From Arthrinium phaeospermum (taxonomy: Eukaryota; Ascomycota; Sordariomycetes; Amphisphaeriales; Apiosporaceae): a DNA stretch of 64,000 nucleotides. Each line of letters opens with the position of its first letter. Position 1 is the stretch's first letter. The notes beneath the pieces were generated by a model. It had not been told where the DNA came from and did no database searches. It saw only the letters and a program-made list of their open reading frames with translations. A program made the translations under genes and the position numbers. Of this stretch, positions 31,191 through 43,608 are shown one piece after another. The stretch spans positions 930,001-994,000 of the forward strand of contig QYRS01000002.1 of assembly GCA_006503535.1 (NCBI GenBank), given 5' to 3'.

Positions 31191-33235
31191 TCAGACTAGG
31201 CTGTCTTGGTCTGGGAATTCTAGATTGAAGTCCATATCAGGGTTGAATAGAAAGTCATATTCTTCCATGGAGAATGAGGTTGTAGGATCATGTTCCAACT
31301 CGGCTATTCCAGCATCCTCTCTCGCAGTGAAAGCTCCAGTTTCTTGTTCCTCGACTGTACAAGTGCTACTGATGACTCCGCACCGGCCGAGGAGGCTTTC
31401 AATGCCAGCAGTAATACTGACCAGAAGATGGCGTGGGTGCATGCTCGATGTAACGCCCTTTAGGGTAGCAAGTAGCGTGCGAAGAAGATGCTTGATCTTT
31501 TGCAAATCGACTTGCACGACCGAGCTGTACTTGGTCGATACCTTGAGCAGAAAGACGGCTGCGAAGGCGATCATCGTGTTGAAGTAGGTAGGAAGGCCAT
31601 CCAGAAACCCCTGGATCTCTGGATCCGAGACAACAGCTCGGAGTATCGCTGAGGCAGCAAGAACGGCGGAATTGGCTATCTCCTCAAAGTCCATGGCGAC
31701 TTCGGCCGCCTGAGAAGTGAATCCAGCAGTACTAATTCCCCTGAAGACGTGAGAGCACAAGTAAAGCTTCGCAAAGTTGTACTGAAGACCAACCCCTTTT
31801 CGTGGGTAGTTCCCTACATGAGCATTAGGGCTAAATCGGTCGATCCACTCCGCCCGTATACTATCGAGGGCGAGACTGAAGCGACGTAGATGAGGCAGGT
31901 CCGACTCGGAAAGGGGGCGGTCCACATCAACACCGAAAGCATCGAAAATATTCGAACAGATGCTCCAGCGTAAGACTTGGCTCACCAGCCGGGCATCGTC
32001 TTCAGTTGCGAACTCGCACTTCAGAAACTCCCTGGCGTTTCTTATAGCCTCGCATTCTCTGGTCATCGGAGGTCTCCCGTAGGCGACAGAGAAATGATGG
32101 TCGCAAGCGTATACGAGATAGTAGAGCCGCGCTCGCAGATAGTGCTGCCGGTCACCTCGCATTGCCTTGGAGAAGCTTTTGTGAAGCTGTAATTCTGTGG
32201 CAATGCGAACTGCTGCGCCGACGAGTGACCAAGATAGATCGCTTAGCCAGAATGCACCTATGCATAGGGCTCGGATGTCGTCGATTGTGTGCTGCTTGTA
32301 AAGAATCTTCTGAGCACTTGACTGCATGAATTCTTGGTAGTATACTTCAAAATCTTCCGAGGCTGAGTGAAGAGCGCCGACGGCACACACAGAGGCTGTC
32401 AGCAGCGGGGAGGTCCTCCGAACTGACTCGAAGGTCACCGCGCTATGGTCGTTGAGAATCCGGTACGGGAAATGATCGAGACGATTCTTATACTTTTCGA
32501 AGTGACTTCTAGCCGAGTCGACGGTCACCACGCCGCGCGAAATGAAGTCTTCCTGGGAGTCTATCTCTACTCGCGCTTGCTTTTCGGCAATATGAAAGCC
32601 TGGAATGGCGCCAGGACCTGATTCATAGTCCATGACAACGCCCCAGTCACCACCAACTTGGGCTGCTTGGGCTGGGGCATGATTATCATCGCTCACCGTG
32701 TCGTGAGCATCGTCAGTCAGCATCTGCTGGACGTCGTCAGAGCTTATACTGTTCTGAGCCAGTCGTTCGACAATGAGCTGCAGCTTTTGCATCTTGGATT
32801 CCATGGACTGCTTCCACCTGGAAGATCGGTCAGGCATTTCCTCTCGTCATGATATTCATACCTTTCCTTTAGTCACTTACATCAAGTCGCTCTCGAGGAC
32901 CATCTGTAGACTCCGGTTCACACTACACGAGAGGCCCCTTTTCTTGCACCGGGTGCACGGCGGCTGGGCATCGCGCATCTGACATTTGATCTGAGCGATC
33001 GTGTCAGCCTGAAGAGCCAGATTGAAGGCGAGAATAGGGAGAAAGGCTCGCCTTCTGTTTCCTACAAGCTACGCAAGCTACCATTGTCCCGTCAGCTCCA
33101 CATCAGGTTGGAAAGTCACATCGGCTTATACAAGTACCTACCTGTGATTTTGCGGCTGATATCTGGTGGTTTACGGTCCCCGAAGGCCTCTCGCAAAGCC
33201 ACGACGGGCGATGCCGGCGTCTCGGCGTCTGCCAT
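31191..33235 (-). CDS. Zn2Cys6 transcription factor with fungal middle homology domain
   Basis: Four exons (33235-33142, 33077-33052, 32990-32881, 32817-31191) give 618 residues. The zinc cluster is assembled from exons 1-3: C33-VA-C36-x6-C43-x8-C52-TR-C55-x6-C62. Intron 2 (33051-32991) starts with GC rather than GT (AAG|GCGAGC) and ends CTCAG; only this GC-AG choice restores the cluster. Then come a coiled-coil-like dimer helix (MESKMQKLQLIVERLAQN) and a fungal_trans-type domain, with WSLVGAAVRIATELQLHK and YYLVYACDHHFSVAYGRPPM. The acidic C-terminus (MEEYDFLFNPDMDFNLE) could be an activation domain. It faces the phosphonoacetate-hydrolase-like gene tail to tail. Proximity may be coincidental, and its target is unknown. 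Confidence 0.88.
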
Positions 33236-35558
33236 TACTATTATGATGTGGATGGCCAACACCGTTTCTAAATAAGAAGGTACGCATGTGTCCCGTCCAT
33301 TATTGAATGATAGAATCTTGGCGGATTTGGGGATGAGTTGAGATAAATTTGAGCGGCTCAAGTAGCAAGCAGTCGTCGTGCAAGCAGTTGGGGTTGTTTA
33401 GTACCCAGTCACCAGGCCTGACTGCCTGGGGTTTAGAACTAGTGGGTGCTTAGTGCTTTGCTTAGCGGGGATCGACAAACTTCAATGTTCGAATATCGGC
33501 CTTCCTCCCGAGTATTCGCAACTACCACCTGCTAATACTGTATGACTTGTAAGATATCAACATCAGAAATAAATACATATTAGTTAGGTAGTATTGAAGC
33601 AAGCGAGTGATACTCAGAAAAGAGGCTAATGGGCGAATTAACATGATCCAAAACAGCTTGTTTTATACTACTCACTGGCTCCCTTTGGACTAAGCAGCGA
33701 GAGTACCTTCTGCCCCAAATGCACTCTTCCATTTGCGAACAGCTGGGCCAATAACACGCCCGACAGAAGCAAGCCGCGTGACATTTGGTAGGCAACGAGC
33801 ACAGGTAAGTGGGTTTTGGAACATATGGAAGGACAGGCATACCGGAGGCAAATTGTACTTATTCACGAACCGGCTTACAAGCTTGCTACACAGGCCAAGA
33901 CCTTGCATGCCTTGGATAGCCTGTGGCACATGAGGAAGTGACCCGGACACTGAGGTGTCTATGGCCAAGAATATGACTACATACCTGGGGACATGGCAGG
34001 CATCTAGCCGCGTCGAGCCACTGAGGAGTCGCGGGCTGTTGCGGGCAACTCGAGACGGCTGAAAGTGGTTCTTGGGTGGTATAGAGTGGAGAAGCGGCCG
34101 GAGGAGATCCTCCTCTTTATACCCTGGGCAGTGTGAGCCGATCTCTTCTTTCTTCACCGAGGAAAACATTTTCCTGCATATTACAGCGACGATGTAAACG
34201 ACGCAATGTGCCCATTGAAGAAGCACAGCAGCCAATTGCTTCCCATGCAGGGTAACCGGACTCAATTGACCAGAAGTATACCGATAGTTTTGCAGGAAGC
34301 GTACTGTAGGCCAAAAGACCTCCGACTTGGTCGAGCGAGCGAGCAAGCGAGCATGGAAGCTACCTGGTTGTCAGTACTTACTATCGAATACCCACCAGCC
34401 ACACGCAGTTGTAGATCCCTCTAGCCAAGGCCCTGTCTTTCGATGCTAGCGACGCGCAAGAGGCGCTACCGTGTTTCTGATATGTCGAATCCCACCCTCG
34501 TGATACTAAGAATAAGTAGGTTGGTTACCAAATACGATGATCTCGATCGCTTACACAGTAGGTAGCAGCCCTGCCCTGCCTGCGAGCAGCTGTGTGTGGC
34601 GCCTTGTGCGCGCGGCCCAGGTCGGCAAGGGCAGGCAGGATTCAGGAAAATGCAACAACTCCCACATCACAACTGGAGTCACGTTGAGCGATATCTTTTC
34701 TCGTTTCAACCTGAGGCATTGGACGGACATGCAAGTGATCTACAGACTTACAAGAGGCCGCCGATGACGATAAAGGGCCGTCTTGGCCGGGCCCGCAAGA
34801 AACGGGTGTCCATCTATGCAATGTTTCCAGCAGATGGTTCGATTCCATGTTGATACTGGCCCCACTCCAATGCGGGAGCCGTCCATAATAGCCAGGGGGC
34901 CTAGGTTAGCAGCTTACTTACATAGGTAGATACAAGCTGCGCTTGTAAGTTGTACGCCCAGCTCAGCAGAAGAAGGAGCTCGGATGACTTCGTCTGGTCT
35001 GATACATGAGTCTCAACCGAGGACCAGACGTTCTGAACCTTCCAGGAGTCTAAATGCCAGCCGCTAGGCCAACAGTTCCCGGAATATATCAATCATGCTT
35101 ACAGTGTATGCGCTTTAGTGACAAGCGAGGCGGCTTACGACCACACGTTGCCTCGAATGTGGTTTACCACCCTCAAAGAAAGAGACCATTGATGTTGTGG
35201 CTGCAACCTGTTCACCTACCTAAGGTGCTAGGTACCTATCCTACCCACGTCATACCCGTTGCCTTTCCCCGCAGAGACGCCCCATGGCTGCAGACGGAGG
35301 AGGAACGTGTGTCTGCATTGCTGCTACCCCACTACCCTAGCATCATACTGAATAACCTAGGTACCACTTGCATCTGTCTCAGATGATCTCGCCAATACAT
35401 ACATAACATGCCGTAATGATCTAAAGCCCTTCTCTCTTTTCTCGTGGCACTTTATTTTCCGAAGATCTCTGTCTTCTACCTAGCAACTTACTCTTTCTTT
35501 GCAGGACACTTTTGCCCTTGATCCTGACATTCCCAAGCCACCGAAGCGCCTTTCCACC
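33236..35558. other. Non-coding spacer (2.3 kb)
   Basis: This lies between two divergently oriented genes. One minus-strand open frame (33690-34346) reaches 218 codons, but it opens with TTG and has no recognisable domain. A GCGAGCGAGCAAGCGAGC stretch lies at about 34333-34352. I see no supported gene or RNA. Confidence 0.35.
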
Positions 35559-36647
35559 ATGGAGCGCGTTCACCAGAGTATGTACCCATACCTGCATACT
35601 CTTTATTGACTTGTATCGATGCAGAAGCATAGCTGACAGCTCGGCCCTCTAGTCAACCCCTTCGCCAAGCGCGACGATCACAGCAAGAAGTCAATTCTTC
35701 TCTACAAGATTCTGTCCACTCTATCATGGATTCTAGCCGTTGTGGTTACCTTCTACTACACATTCAACAAACCCCATGATGGCAAGGGACACCGGGGTTC
35801 CATCTGGCACCAGAACAGAGATCATGACACGGCTTTCCGCCTGAACAAGATCATTGCTAGCATCTACTGGTGAGCACCTCCTGTCTCATACACAAGATTT
35901 GCCTGGATAGCCTCAGTATACTTACACATCACTTAGGCTCGTCCTGTTCATCCTACAAGCCGGTTACATCGTCCACCTGTTCTCCGGCAATGTCGAGAGG
36001 AGGAACCCTGCCTGTGCCGTCGGCAGCCACTTCATCGTCAACAACCTCTTCCACTTCGCCTTTGTTATGCTGTTTGTCCGGGGCTACTTTGCATGGGCCG
36101 AGGTTATGCTCATCATCAACTTCATCAACCTGACGTCCGTGTACTTCCGCCATGTGGGTTACTCACGCTTCATCCACGAGCCCGTCGTCTCCGGCCCGCT
36201 CGCATGGACATTTGTCGCCATCTACTGGAACGGGGCTATCATGGTGCCGCACGCCACGTCCCTCGTCGCTCGCATCTTCGGAAATGTCTTCATCTGGTCC
36301 ATCCTGGCTTATGGCCTGTTCTTCGTCGTCATTTACAAGGTAAGTTGAGGAATAGCAGGAACAATTTCCCCCTGTCCGTTCCATTGCTGATATTTGTTCC
36401 ATAGGACTATACCATGGGCTTCAACTTGAGCGTTCTCGCGGCTGCCATTGGCGTCTCGCAGTTCTTTAGACAGGTCATCGCGTTCCAGTGGATCTTCGCA
36501 TTCACCATTATGGCTGTCCTGTTCGTGGCCACCATCGTTATCGCAGTCCCAGCTTCCGCCGGACGAGACTACCGATGGAGACGACAGGCTCAGTCCGCGA
36601 CGGCACCAGCTGACCGCGAGAGAGCCCCTCTTCTCGCAGACAACTAA
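35559..36647 (+). CDS. Multipass membrane protein, DUF1774-like
   Basis: Four exons (35559-35577, 35653-35869, 35937-36339, 36405-36647) give 293 residues. The 19-nt first exon supplies MERVHQ. Seven or eight hydrophobic segments follow: near LYKILSTLSWILAVVVTFYY, IYWLVLFILQAGYIVHLF, two around FHFAFVMLFV and MLIINFINLTSVYF, then LAWTFVAIYWNGAIMV, FIWSILAYGLFFVVIY, LSVLAAAIGV and WIFAFTIMAVLFVATIVIAV. The C-tail is basic and ends RAPLLADN, a possible dileucine sorting signal. The pattern resembles the fungal DUF1774 family, which has no assigned function. Location in the endomembrane or vacuolar system is a guess. Splice sites are clean and the gene looks intact. Confidence 0.82.
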
Positions 36648-37225
36648 GCATTTTTTATCCCGATGTTGCTCCAGTTACTGCGGCCAGACTTTGCATCCTC
36701 GGCCGAACCATGATATGGCCGTCGCTGGCAAAATTCCGGGTTAGCTCCCGATGGGAAACAAATCATAAAACACCATTCGTTCAGTTGATCCAAGAGCAAA
36801 AAGTGCGTTCGATGTAATGGCGTTGAATCCAAGAGCATGAGATATCCTTCTGGATCTCAGGATCCACCTGTTTGACTAATGATGTCAGGCTTTTGTTTGT
36901 GTTGGCCCCGCGTTGAAGAGTAGCTCAACTGTTGTAATTACTGAATTCCATAAGATAGTTGTTCAAACAGTTTGGTAATCCGGTCATTGATGAATTGCGA
37001 CGAGTCCAATTGGCCGGTTCGGTCGTCGATCTGAGATGGATGCTGTGTGATTAGTGTTCGGCGAATATTACAGGTCCGGATCATGTTGTCAAAGCTTCAC
37101 CCCAACCTACCCCATACCAACGTGGAAAATATACACCCAACTAACCCAACAGGCCAATCTGTGGCATATCCCAGGGGTAGTTAGGCGAGGACCGTAGCGT
37201 ATCGCGTGGCACTGGCTCACGCAGG
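36648..37225. other. Spacer, membrane-protein gene to PPT2
   Basis: Nothing coding is seen. It holds the 3' end of the membrane-protein gene and the promoter of the phosphopantetheinyl transferase. Confidence 0.35.
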
Positions 37226-37858
37226 ATGTCGATTTTTGGTCTCGGAAACGACATCTGCCATATCCCCCGGATATATAGGATCTTGACCTCGTGCCATGCC
37301 CAGCGGTTCATTGCGCGCGTCTTGACAGCAGAAGAGCGCTCGGAAGCTCGCCCTCGAGCACTTCTCCAATGCATCGCATCGCGCCCTTCCTCGCGGATAG
37401 ATCAGTCAGACGCGCCTTGGGCTACCGGAGCGAGCGATAACCGGATCCCCAATGTCTGGAAAGCCGCCGTGTTCATGGCGGGCCGGTGAGTACATTCGCC
37501 TACACGCCGCCCGCTCTTCTTACGATTACTACGGCCTAGACATCTAACCGGATCCAGATTCGCAGCGAAGGAGGCCGCAATCAAGGCGCATTCGTCTCGC
37601 AGGTTGACCTTTGAGGATATCCGCATCGTTCGGACAAGACCAGCATCGAGATCTTTAGAGGGAGTCGATGAGGGGAAGGACCGGGAGGAGGATGATACCG
37701 GAGATGCGACGACGAATGGCGCCGCGTTATCGAGCGGCCCGCCCGTGGCTGTCATCAAAGGCTACCCGCCGGGACAGCCAGATACGACGGCCATGCTGAG
37801 TATCAGCCACGACGGCGATTACGCCGCGGCTGTCTGTTTGTCAGTGCAAGGGAAATAG
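37226..37858 (+). CDS. PPT2: Mitochondrial holo-acyl-carrier-protein synthase (AcpS-type PPTase, Ppt2)
   Basis: This enzyme transfers 4'-phosphopantetheine from CoA to the serine of mitochondrial acyl carrier protein, needed for lipoate synthesis and respiratory complex I assembly. Two exons (37226-37485, 37558-37858) give 186 residues. The two AcpS signatures are present: LGNDICHIPRI (D9 as Mg ligand) and WKAAVFMAGRFAAKEAAIKA, split by the intron inside GR|F, with catalytic Glu about residue 92. The C-terminal LSISHDGDYAAAVCL strand is also typical. Loops between the two motifs and before ISHDG are longer than in bacterial AcpS, as usual in fungi. No clear mitochondrial presequence precedes the first motif with this start. 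An upstream non-ATG start or missed 5' exon is possible, although the upstream frame offers no ATG nearby. Confidence 0.88.
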
Positions 37859-38712
37859 ACATAGTAATGGTGGCAAATGGCCTTCTCATCCACCCTCTGG
37901 TGGATCGCCGGCTTGCTGCATTACGAACAAGTAACAGCAAGGACTAGAGGCAATGATGGATGTGTATGATAGGAGCAGCAGCAAGATCACAAATCATATC
38001 TCGCAACCCAAGATCGGCCTGCTGCATATCTGAACGCTTTAGGCACCAGGTGCAAACTGGGTGGCTAATCTTTACCTAGGTCGCGCTGCATTCTGGCCCT
38101 CCTTCCATGGACATCTCGAATCTTAAACTTTACTTGAACCCACCATTGCTCTTGCCTTCCACATTCGAAATTAATGCTGCTCAATGACCACTCTTGTTGC
38201 AACTGCCTCCAGAAAGCTGCGTAACTGGCTAGCTGTTTCTTAAGCTTTGCGTATTGTGGGCAACATCCTTCTCAACTTGTTCTTTGCAGGTACTCGAGAG
38301 ATTATCGAGCATCGATCAACGAAAACCCATTCTTCACCCAACTCCAATCAATCAATTATTCCTTCATTCGTCCTAACCCTTTCTCTCGAAGGAAACACAA
38401 AGCAAAGGCAACAAACACATGCGCGGCAATCTTCACAATATTCGGGCTCTGCGGTCTCGGTATGTGCATCCAACAAAATCAACAAATGACCCAACTACTT
38501 CCAAATTGCTGGGCTTTTTTAAGACTTTGCAAATCCAATCATATTGTCACATCCCTATCTAATCCTACACTACACAGAGCAATTGGAAGGATACCCTTAC
38601 AATAAATGAAAGAAATTCATTCAATGGTGACCGTTTACGTTCTTGGGTATGAGAATATGTTTGCTTGAACATAGCGTATGTTTATCTCCTCGAAATCAAC
38701 AAGTCTACTTCA
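37859..38712. other. Spacer, PPT2 3' end to tRNA-Arg
   Basis: There is no protein gene with support. The last 100 bp are AT-rich, as usual before a Pol III gene. Confidence 0.35.
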
Positions 38713-38784
38713 GACCTGGTGGCGCAATGGTAGCGTGTAAGACTCCTAATCTTGAGGTTGTGGGTTCGAGTCCCATCCAGGTCG
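38713..38784 (+). tRNA. tRNA-Arg (anticodon CCU), intronless
   Basis: This is a 72-nt cloverleaf. The acceptor stem GACCTGG pairs with CCAGGTC and the discriminator is G. The D arm is GCGC-AATGGTA-GCGT. The anticodon arm is TAAGA-CTCCTAA-TCTTG, putting CCT at positions 34-36 (reads AGG codons). The T arm is GTGGG-TTCGAGT-CCCAT. A and B boxes are present (TGGCGCAATGG; GGTTCGAGTCC). A T-rich run (CATTTTTG) follows as Pol III terminator. All stems pair with at most a G-T wobble, so the gene looks functional. It is encoded upstream of and in the same direction as BRE2, about 300 bp away. Confidence 0.95.
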
Positions 38785-39081
38785 CATTTTTGCTGCTTTC
38801 AAGCGACAATTGTAGTTTTGGTATTGTCTTTTTATCTCAATGTACTCCGTAGGTATCTAAACGATAGACTTAACTCATTCATCAGCATGCTTCAATTGCA
38901 GGGTGTAGGTCTAGGGTGACGGCTATTAAACGTTAGACTTGGAGAGTGAAGCCACTTTTGTTGTTTGCGCCACAGCAGTTACGATAGACTACCCATTGTA
39001 ACTTTCCTATCGGAGCCTGTTTACATTGTTCTGAATGCCCATTGTATTTGCAGCTTTGTACCAGCAACCCGCTTCGTGACC

Positions 39082-40987
39082 ATGGCGACCGAGGCGGACT
39101 CTCAGAAGAAGGAAACGCCTTCCAGGGCGTCCAGCCCAGCTGTCACGTCTCTACCCCAGAAACGCGCCCTCGAGGACGACCACGCGCCATCGGTCTCATC
39201 ACCACTAAATCCGAACCCCGACGTGAAGCTCACCAGGAACCAGTCGCAAGACGACATACCCAGCATGGGGCCAGGCAAGCGAACCAAGAAGGAGTCCCTA
39301 AAGAAGCGCGAGTCCAAAGGCGTTGCCGGCGGCGACAGCGCCAGAGCCACGCCCGACCCCAAACACAAGAAGGAGGACTCGCCGCAACCGCAATTGGGCA
39401 GCGAATCCTCGCCCTTGCGATACAAACTCGCGCCCCCGAAGCCGTCCGACTTCGAAGCAGCTCGCGGGCCCGTTTTCACCCACCACCATGCCGTCCCGGC
39501 GCCCGATGGTACCCCCATCGACTTCTACGAGACTTCGGAACAGTGAGTCGCACTACGCATGAGCTACGAAGCATTTTGGTCGACGTCGAACTGACACCTA
39601 GTCCAGCGTTTATAATAAGAAGAACTTCCACTATCTTCACTGCATAGCCGATCCGCAGTTCCCCTCATCCTTCTACTACCGACAGACCGAACCCGAACCC
39701 CACGGTGCACACATAAGCTTCGAGGACGCGGCAACACACATGTACCTCGACCAGTCCGGCCGGCACATCACGACGGACAAGGGCTTCCGCATGGCACGCG
39801 CAAACATTGCCATACGAGAAGGCCGATGGTACTGGGAGTGCAAAATCACACGCGGCACGATACCGACGACAGAGGAGGGCGCAAAGCCCGAGTCGCACGG
39901 CCACGTGCGGCTGGGTTTCGCCAGGCGGGAGGCCTCGCTCGACGCGCCCGTCGGCTTCGACGCCTACAGCTACGGCATCCGCGACGTCGAGGGCCAGAAG
40001 GTGCACATGTCGCGGCCCAAGGACTTCTTCCCGGCCGGCGAAGACATCAAGGAGGGCGACGTGATCGGGCTGGAGATCCAGCTGCCCTCGGAAAACCTGC
40101 ACCGCAAGGTGGCCCAGGGCCACTACAACCCGGCCGTCGACCTGATCGCCGAGGAGGAGAACGCGCACACGAGCGCCGAGGGCCCCAACATCGTGCGCGA
40201 CCGCATCCCGATCCGATTCCGCGCGCACATCTACTTTGAGAAGATCGACTACCACACCACGAAAGAGCTCGAGGACCTCATGAACCCCTCGCCCGTGGGC
40301 GCCTCGGGCTCGGCGGGCAGCGCCTCCGCCGAGGCGCCGAACCCGAACCACCCGGTCGCGTCGCTGCGCACGCTGCCGAAGTCGTTCATCAAGGTCTACA
40401 AGAACGGCGTGCCCATGGGCACCGCGTTCGAGAACCTGCTGGCTTTCCTGCCGCCCGCCTCGAAACCGCAGGCGCAGGTCGGGGCGAGAGAAAACATGGA
40501 CGACGGCATGCTGGGATACTACCCGGCCATCAGCGTCTTCCGGGGAGGAGCAGCCGAAGTCAACTTCGGCCCTGATTTCTGGTTCCCGCCGCCCGGACTC
40601 GAGGGTTCGGCAGCAGCAGCAACAGCGGCAAACACCAAGGAAGAGCCGACCGAAGAAACTGAGGGCAAAAACGGTGGTGCCGGCGAAGAGGAAGACGTGG
40701 CTATGACCGGAACGGAGAACAACGACGACACAGTGACAGTGGCGGCGTCCACGGACATCAAGAAAGGAGAACCGGCGGCCGAGGGGGAGCTACAGCCCCT
40801 GTCTAGGCGCTACGACGAGCAAATCGCCGAGGACATCGTGGCCGACATTGTGGACGAGGTCAACTTCTGGATGCAGGACGGCGGCCGCGTGATAGATCGT
40901 ACCGGCGGCCGAGACGAGAAGGCCGACGTCACGGTGGGTGTGGCGCCGGGACAGGAGGAGATCAAGGAGTTGGTCCAGGACGACTAA
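39082..40987 (+). CDS. BRE2: COMPASS complex subunit Bre2/Ash2 (SPRY domain)
   Basis: Bre2 (Ash2L in animals) binds Set1 and Swd1/Sdc1 partners in COMPASS, the histone H3 lysine 4 methyltransferase. Two exons (39082-39542, 39607-40987) give 613 residues. A disordered, Lys/Ser/Pro-rich N-terminus with KRTKKESLKKRESK as probable nuclear signal leads into the SPRY/B30.2 domain, about residues 170-460. Its hallmarks are visible: KNFHYLHCIADPQFPSSFYY, GRWYWECKI, HVRLGFARREASLDAPVGFD, AYSYGIRD, EGDVIGLEIQLP and FIKVYKNGVPMGTAF. A Glu/Ala-rich acidic insert follows near the end of SPRY, then the C-terminal helix (RYDEQIAEDIVADIVDEVNFW) that corresponds to the Sdc1/Dpy30-binding motif. The intron acceptor TCCAG|C at 39606 restores ETSEH-VYNKK. 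The start is the first ATG in frame. Confidence 0.93.
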
Positions 40988-41591
40988 AGAAAGGAAGCCA
41001 GAGCTAGGAGCGATGTTAATACAGTACGACCCAAGAGCTATGTAAGAAGGAGGCGCGACGTTGAGGTCGTTCACCCAATGATACCCATGAAACTACAGGC
41101 GGAAAGCAGAAAAGCAAGTCCTAGCTATATAGCAGCATGGTTGATAGTGCAATGAAAAGAAAGCACTGTACTAGTTGGGCCAGCAGCTTCTGGTGCCCCT
41201 TGGCATCTGTATCAGTGTGTATTGATTGACCTCTTGAGTTCGTTTCGAATGCATGATAACCAACTTATCCTCCTTGAGGATTCAATCGTCATTAATGCCT
41301 TGCTAGATGCGACAAGAACAGCAGGCGCATTTGAGTTTGGATGAATACGTTGGACTGGTTCATATGTAAAAGGGACGATTTGTTTGGGATAAAAGTCTTG
41401 ACATCAAATCCATTATATCTAGCACCTCCTGGGCAGATTGGCAAACCGTTTCGGAAACCAAAGAGTACATGGGAAAAGACAAGCGTCCTGCATAACTTGG
41501 CCTGAACTTTACCAAGCAATTCTACCAAAAATATCAAATCGTAATCCATCGCCAATGGGTATCGTTCGTTCCATCCAATTCATTAAGTCGT
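40988..41591. other. Convergent 3' spacer
   Basis: This holds the 3' ends of BRE2 (+) and the single-pass membrane protein gene (-). No gene or repeat is seen. Confidence 0.35.
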
Positions 41592-42861
41592 TCATTTGTT
41601 CTTCTTGATCTTCGACGAAGATGCGGCAGTAGGGGTCCTCTCAAACATGGCACGTTCCTCTTGAGTCATACGAGGGCTCGGCGCAGGTAGCTGAGGGTCG
41701 TCGGGGAGCTCCTCGATACGGACAGAGCCATCGATGGGATCCCTCGCAGCGGCCTCTGCCTCGAGACGGACCTCACGGCCGCGCTTGTGGCAGTACCACA
41801 GAGCAGAAAGGAGTACTAGTAATTTGTATTAGCAATGGGCATGGCGTATGAAGTGAGATACTCAAGGGTAGGGGGTTATACTTACAGAACAATGCCAGAC
41901 TCCATATCACATTGGTGCCAATAAAAGCTGGCCACCTGACTTTCAGGGCGTTCACAATACCCTTCAGAAGACCCACGATCGCGCCTGGTTTCGTAACCAG
42001 GTCCTGGAGGCTCTTGGGCGTCAAGAAGTTCTTGGCCGCTTCTTTGATGCCACCCTTCTGGGCCTCCTCGGCGCCGAGGCCCTGTGCCTCGGCAGCTACG
42101 GCCAGAAGCTCTGGCGCCAACGTCGACGTCAGCTTGTTGGGAAGTGTCGTGACCAACTTCTTGAGTGAGCTGGGGAGCTTGTCGTAGTTCTTGGCCAGGG
42201 TGCCGTCGCGGTCATCGAGCAATGCTGTCAAGTCGCCGTAGGCCGTTGGCACACCGTTGACCAAGTCCTTGAGCACCAGGTTGAACTTGCGCACCATCTC
42301 GCCCGAGTCGGCCGACAGGCTGAAGACCTTGTTGTTCTTGGCCGAGAGGTCGAGATCATCGAGAATGCGGGTGATATCATTCTCTTCGCGGAGCACCTCG
42401 CGCTCCGTCATAGGCGGCACATTCTCGGGCTTGAGGCCACTGTTGGCCGTGGGCCGCACGCGCTGGGACAGATTGCGCCCGAGAGTGGTGATGGTGGCGA
42501 AGCGCTTCGGCTTGCCAACCGCGACGTCGGGTTTCGCGTCCGTGGCCTTGCCCTTGCCCTTGCCGTCTTTGCTCACATAGCTTTCAGTATCACTGTTCCA
42601 ATCAATGGTGGGTGTTTTGATCCGCGGTGGCAGGGGAGGTCGCACCCCTTCGTCGTCATCCGGATCCGGCGACGTCAGGCGCTCCAGAAACCGCTCATCC
42701 TCTTCGCGCAGCAACGGAGTGCCGACCGGTTCTGAGATGACCTTGGGGGAAGGCGAGGCAGGAGCCTGGCGGGCCTCCTCTTTTACCGAATCAACACGCT
42801 CCTTCTCGGCCTTCTCAGCTCGGTGCTTCTTCACTTTCTTGTAGGTGAAGTATTCCAACAT
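41592..42861 (-). CDS. Conserved hypothetical single-pass membrane protein
   Basis: Two exons (42861-41886, 41815-41592) give 399 residues. MLEYFTYKKVKKHRAEKAEKER starts a charged, basic, coiled-coil-prone N-terminus. A Pro/Ser-rich disordered stretch and a helical region follow (EREVLREENDITRILDDLDLS, FNLVLKDLVNGVPTAYGDL, YDKLPSSLKKLVTTLP). One membrane span crosses the splice site (FIGTNVIWSLALFLLLSALWY). It ends in a short Lys-rich tail with PSPRMTQEERAMFERTP. The topology suggests a large cytosolic domain anchored near its C-terminus. The sequence reads like a widely conserved filamentous-fungal protein, but I recognise no named domain. It is divergent from NSE1 with 747 bp between start codons. 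Confidence 0.82.
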
Positions 42862-43608
42862 TTTGTCTTGGGGTGTGGCTGGGGCCGGACTGGCGACCGG
42901 AGAATGACGTAAAAGCAGTGCCCAAGTTTGGTTCAAAAGTAGGTCTTTTGTCTGGAAAGAGCCTAATGTTGCGAATGGACTAGTTGATGAGAGTTGTACG
43001 GAAATTGGTGAAAGAGGAAACAACCAGAAAATTGAGAAGAGCGCCCAGTCGATTCTCTTATGCAGTTTGCCATTGGGCAATCTCCGTCTAAGCGCTTTGT
43101 TGGGAGGCCTGCAATCCCCTACCAGCCTGCCGACTCAGCTCCAGCGCATGACGAAGGTGCTGTCAACTTGTTTCGACTGGCTGCTGGAGCTTCACATGCA
43201 GTGGCTATGTCATCTGTGGCGAGAGCTTGTCCGTACCAAGCCGCAACCCGGCAATCTAGACTCGTCCTTCCCTCTTTTACTGGGCGACTTTTCCCCATAT
43301 TAGTCCGGCACTTGGGCGGTAGCTTCCAACTGCGCCACGATGACCCTTCGTTTTGTGGCCGTGCTTTCCTTTCTCGGGTTATGCAGCAATTGTGCTCAGT
43401 TGTGCTCAGAATTCCATTAACGCGCCTGCTTTTATGACCAAGAGCGCGTCTCACCAGCAACCAACTCTGGAATTATTCAGACTCAAATTACCTCTTAATT
43501 TCAGATGCATTTTCAACCCAGGTCGTCAAGTCATTGAATCAATCTGTATCTTTCTGGGAGTCGAGAAATCCAATTGCCATCAGTTCTATCAAAATCAACT
43601 AGGCCAAG
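42862..43608. promoter_or_regulatory. Divergent spacer, membrane-protein gene and NSE1
   Basis: No gene is visible; it presumably holds both promoters. The small ORFs here overlap each other in several frames without domain character. Confidence 0.4.

Noticed and set aside
33690..34346. 218-codon minus-strand ORF
   Set aside because: It opens with TTG, its ATG-initiated part is shorter, and no family, signal peptide or splice context supports it.
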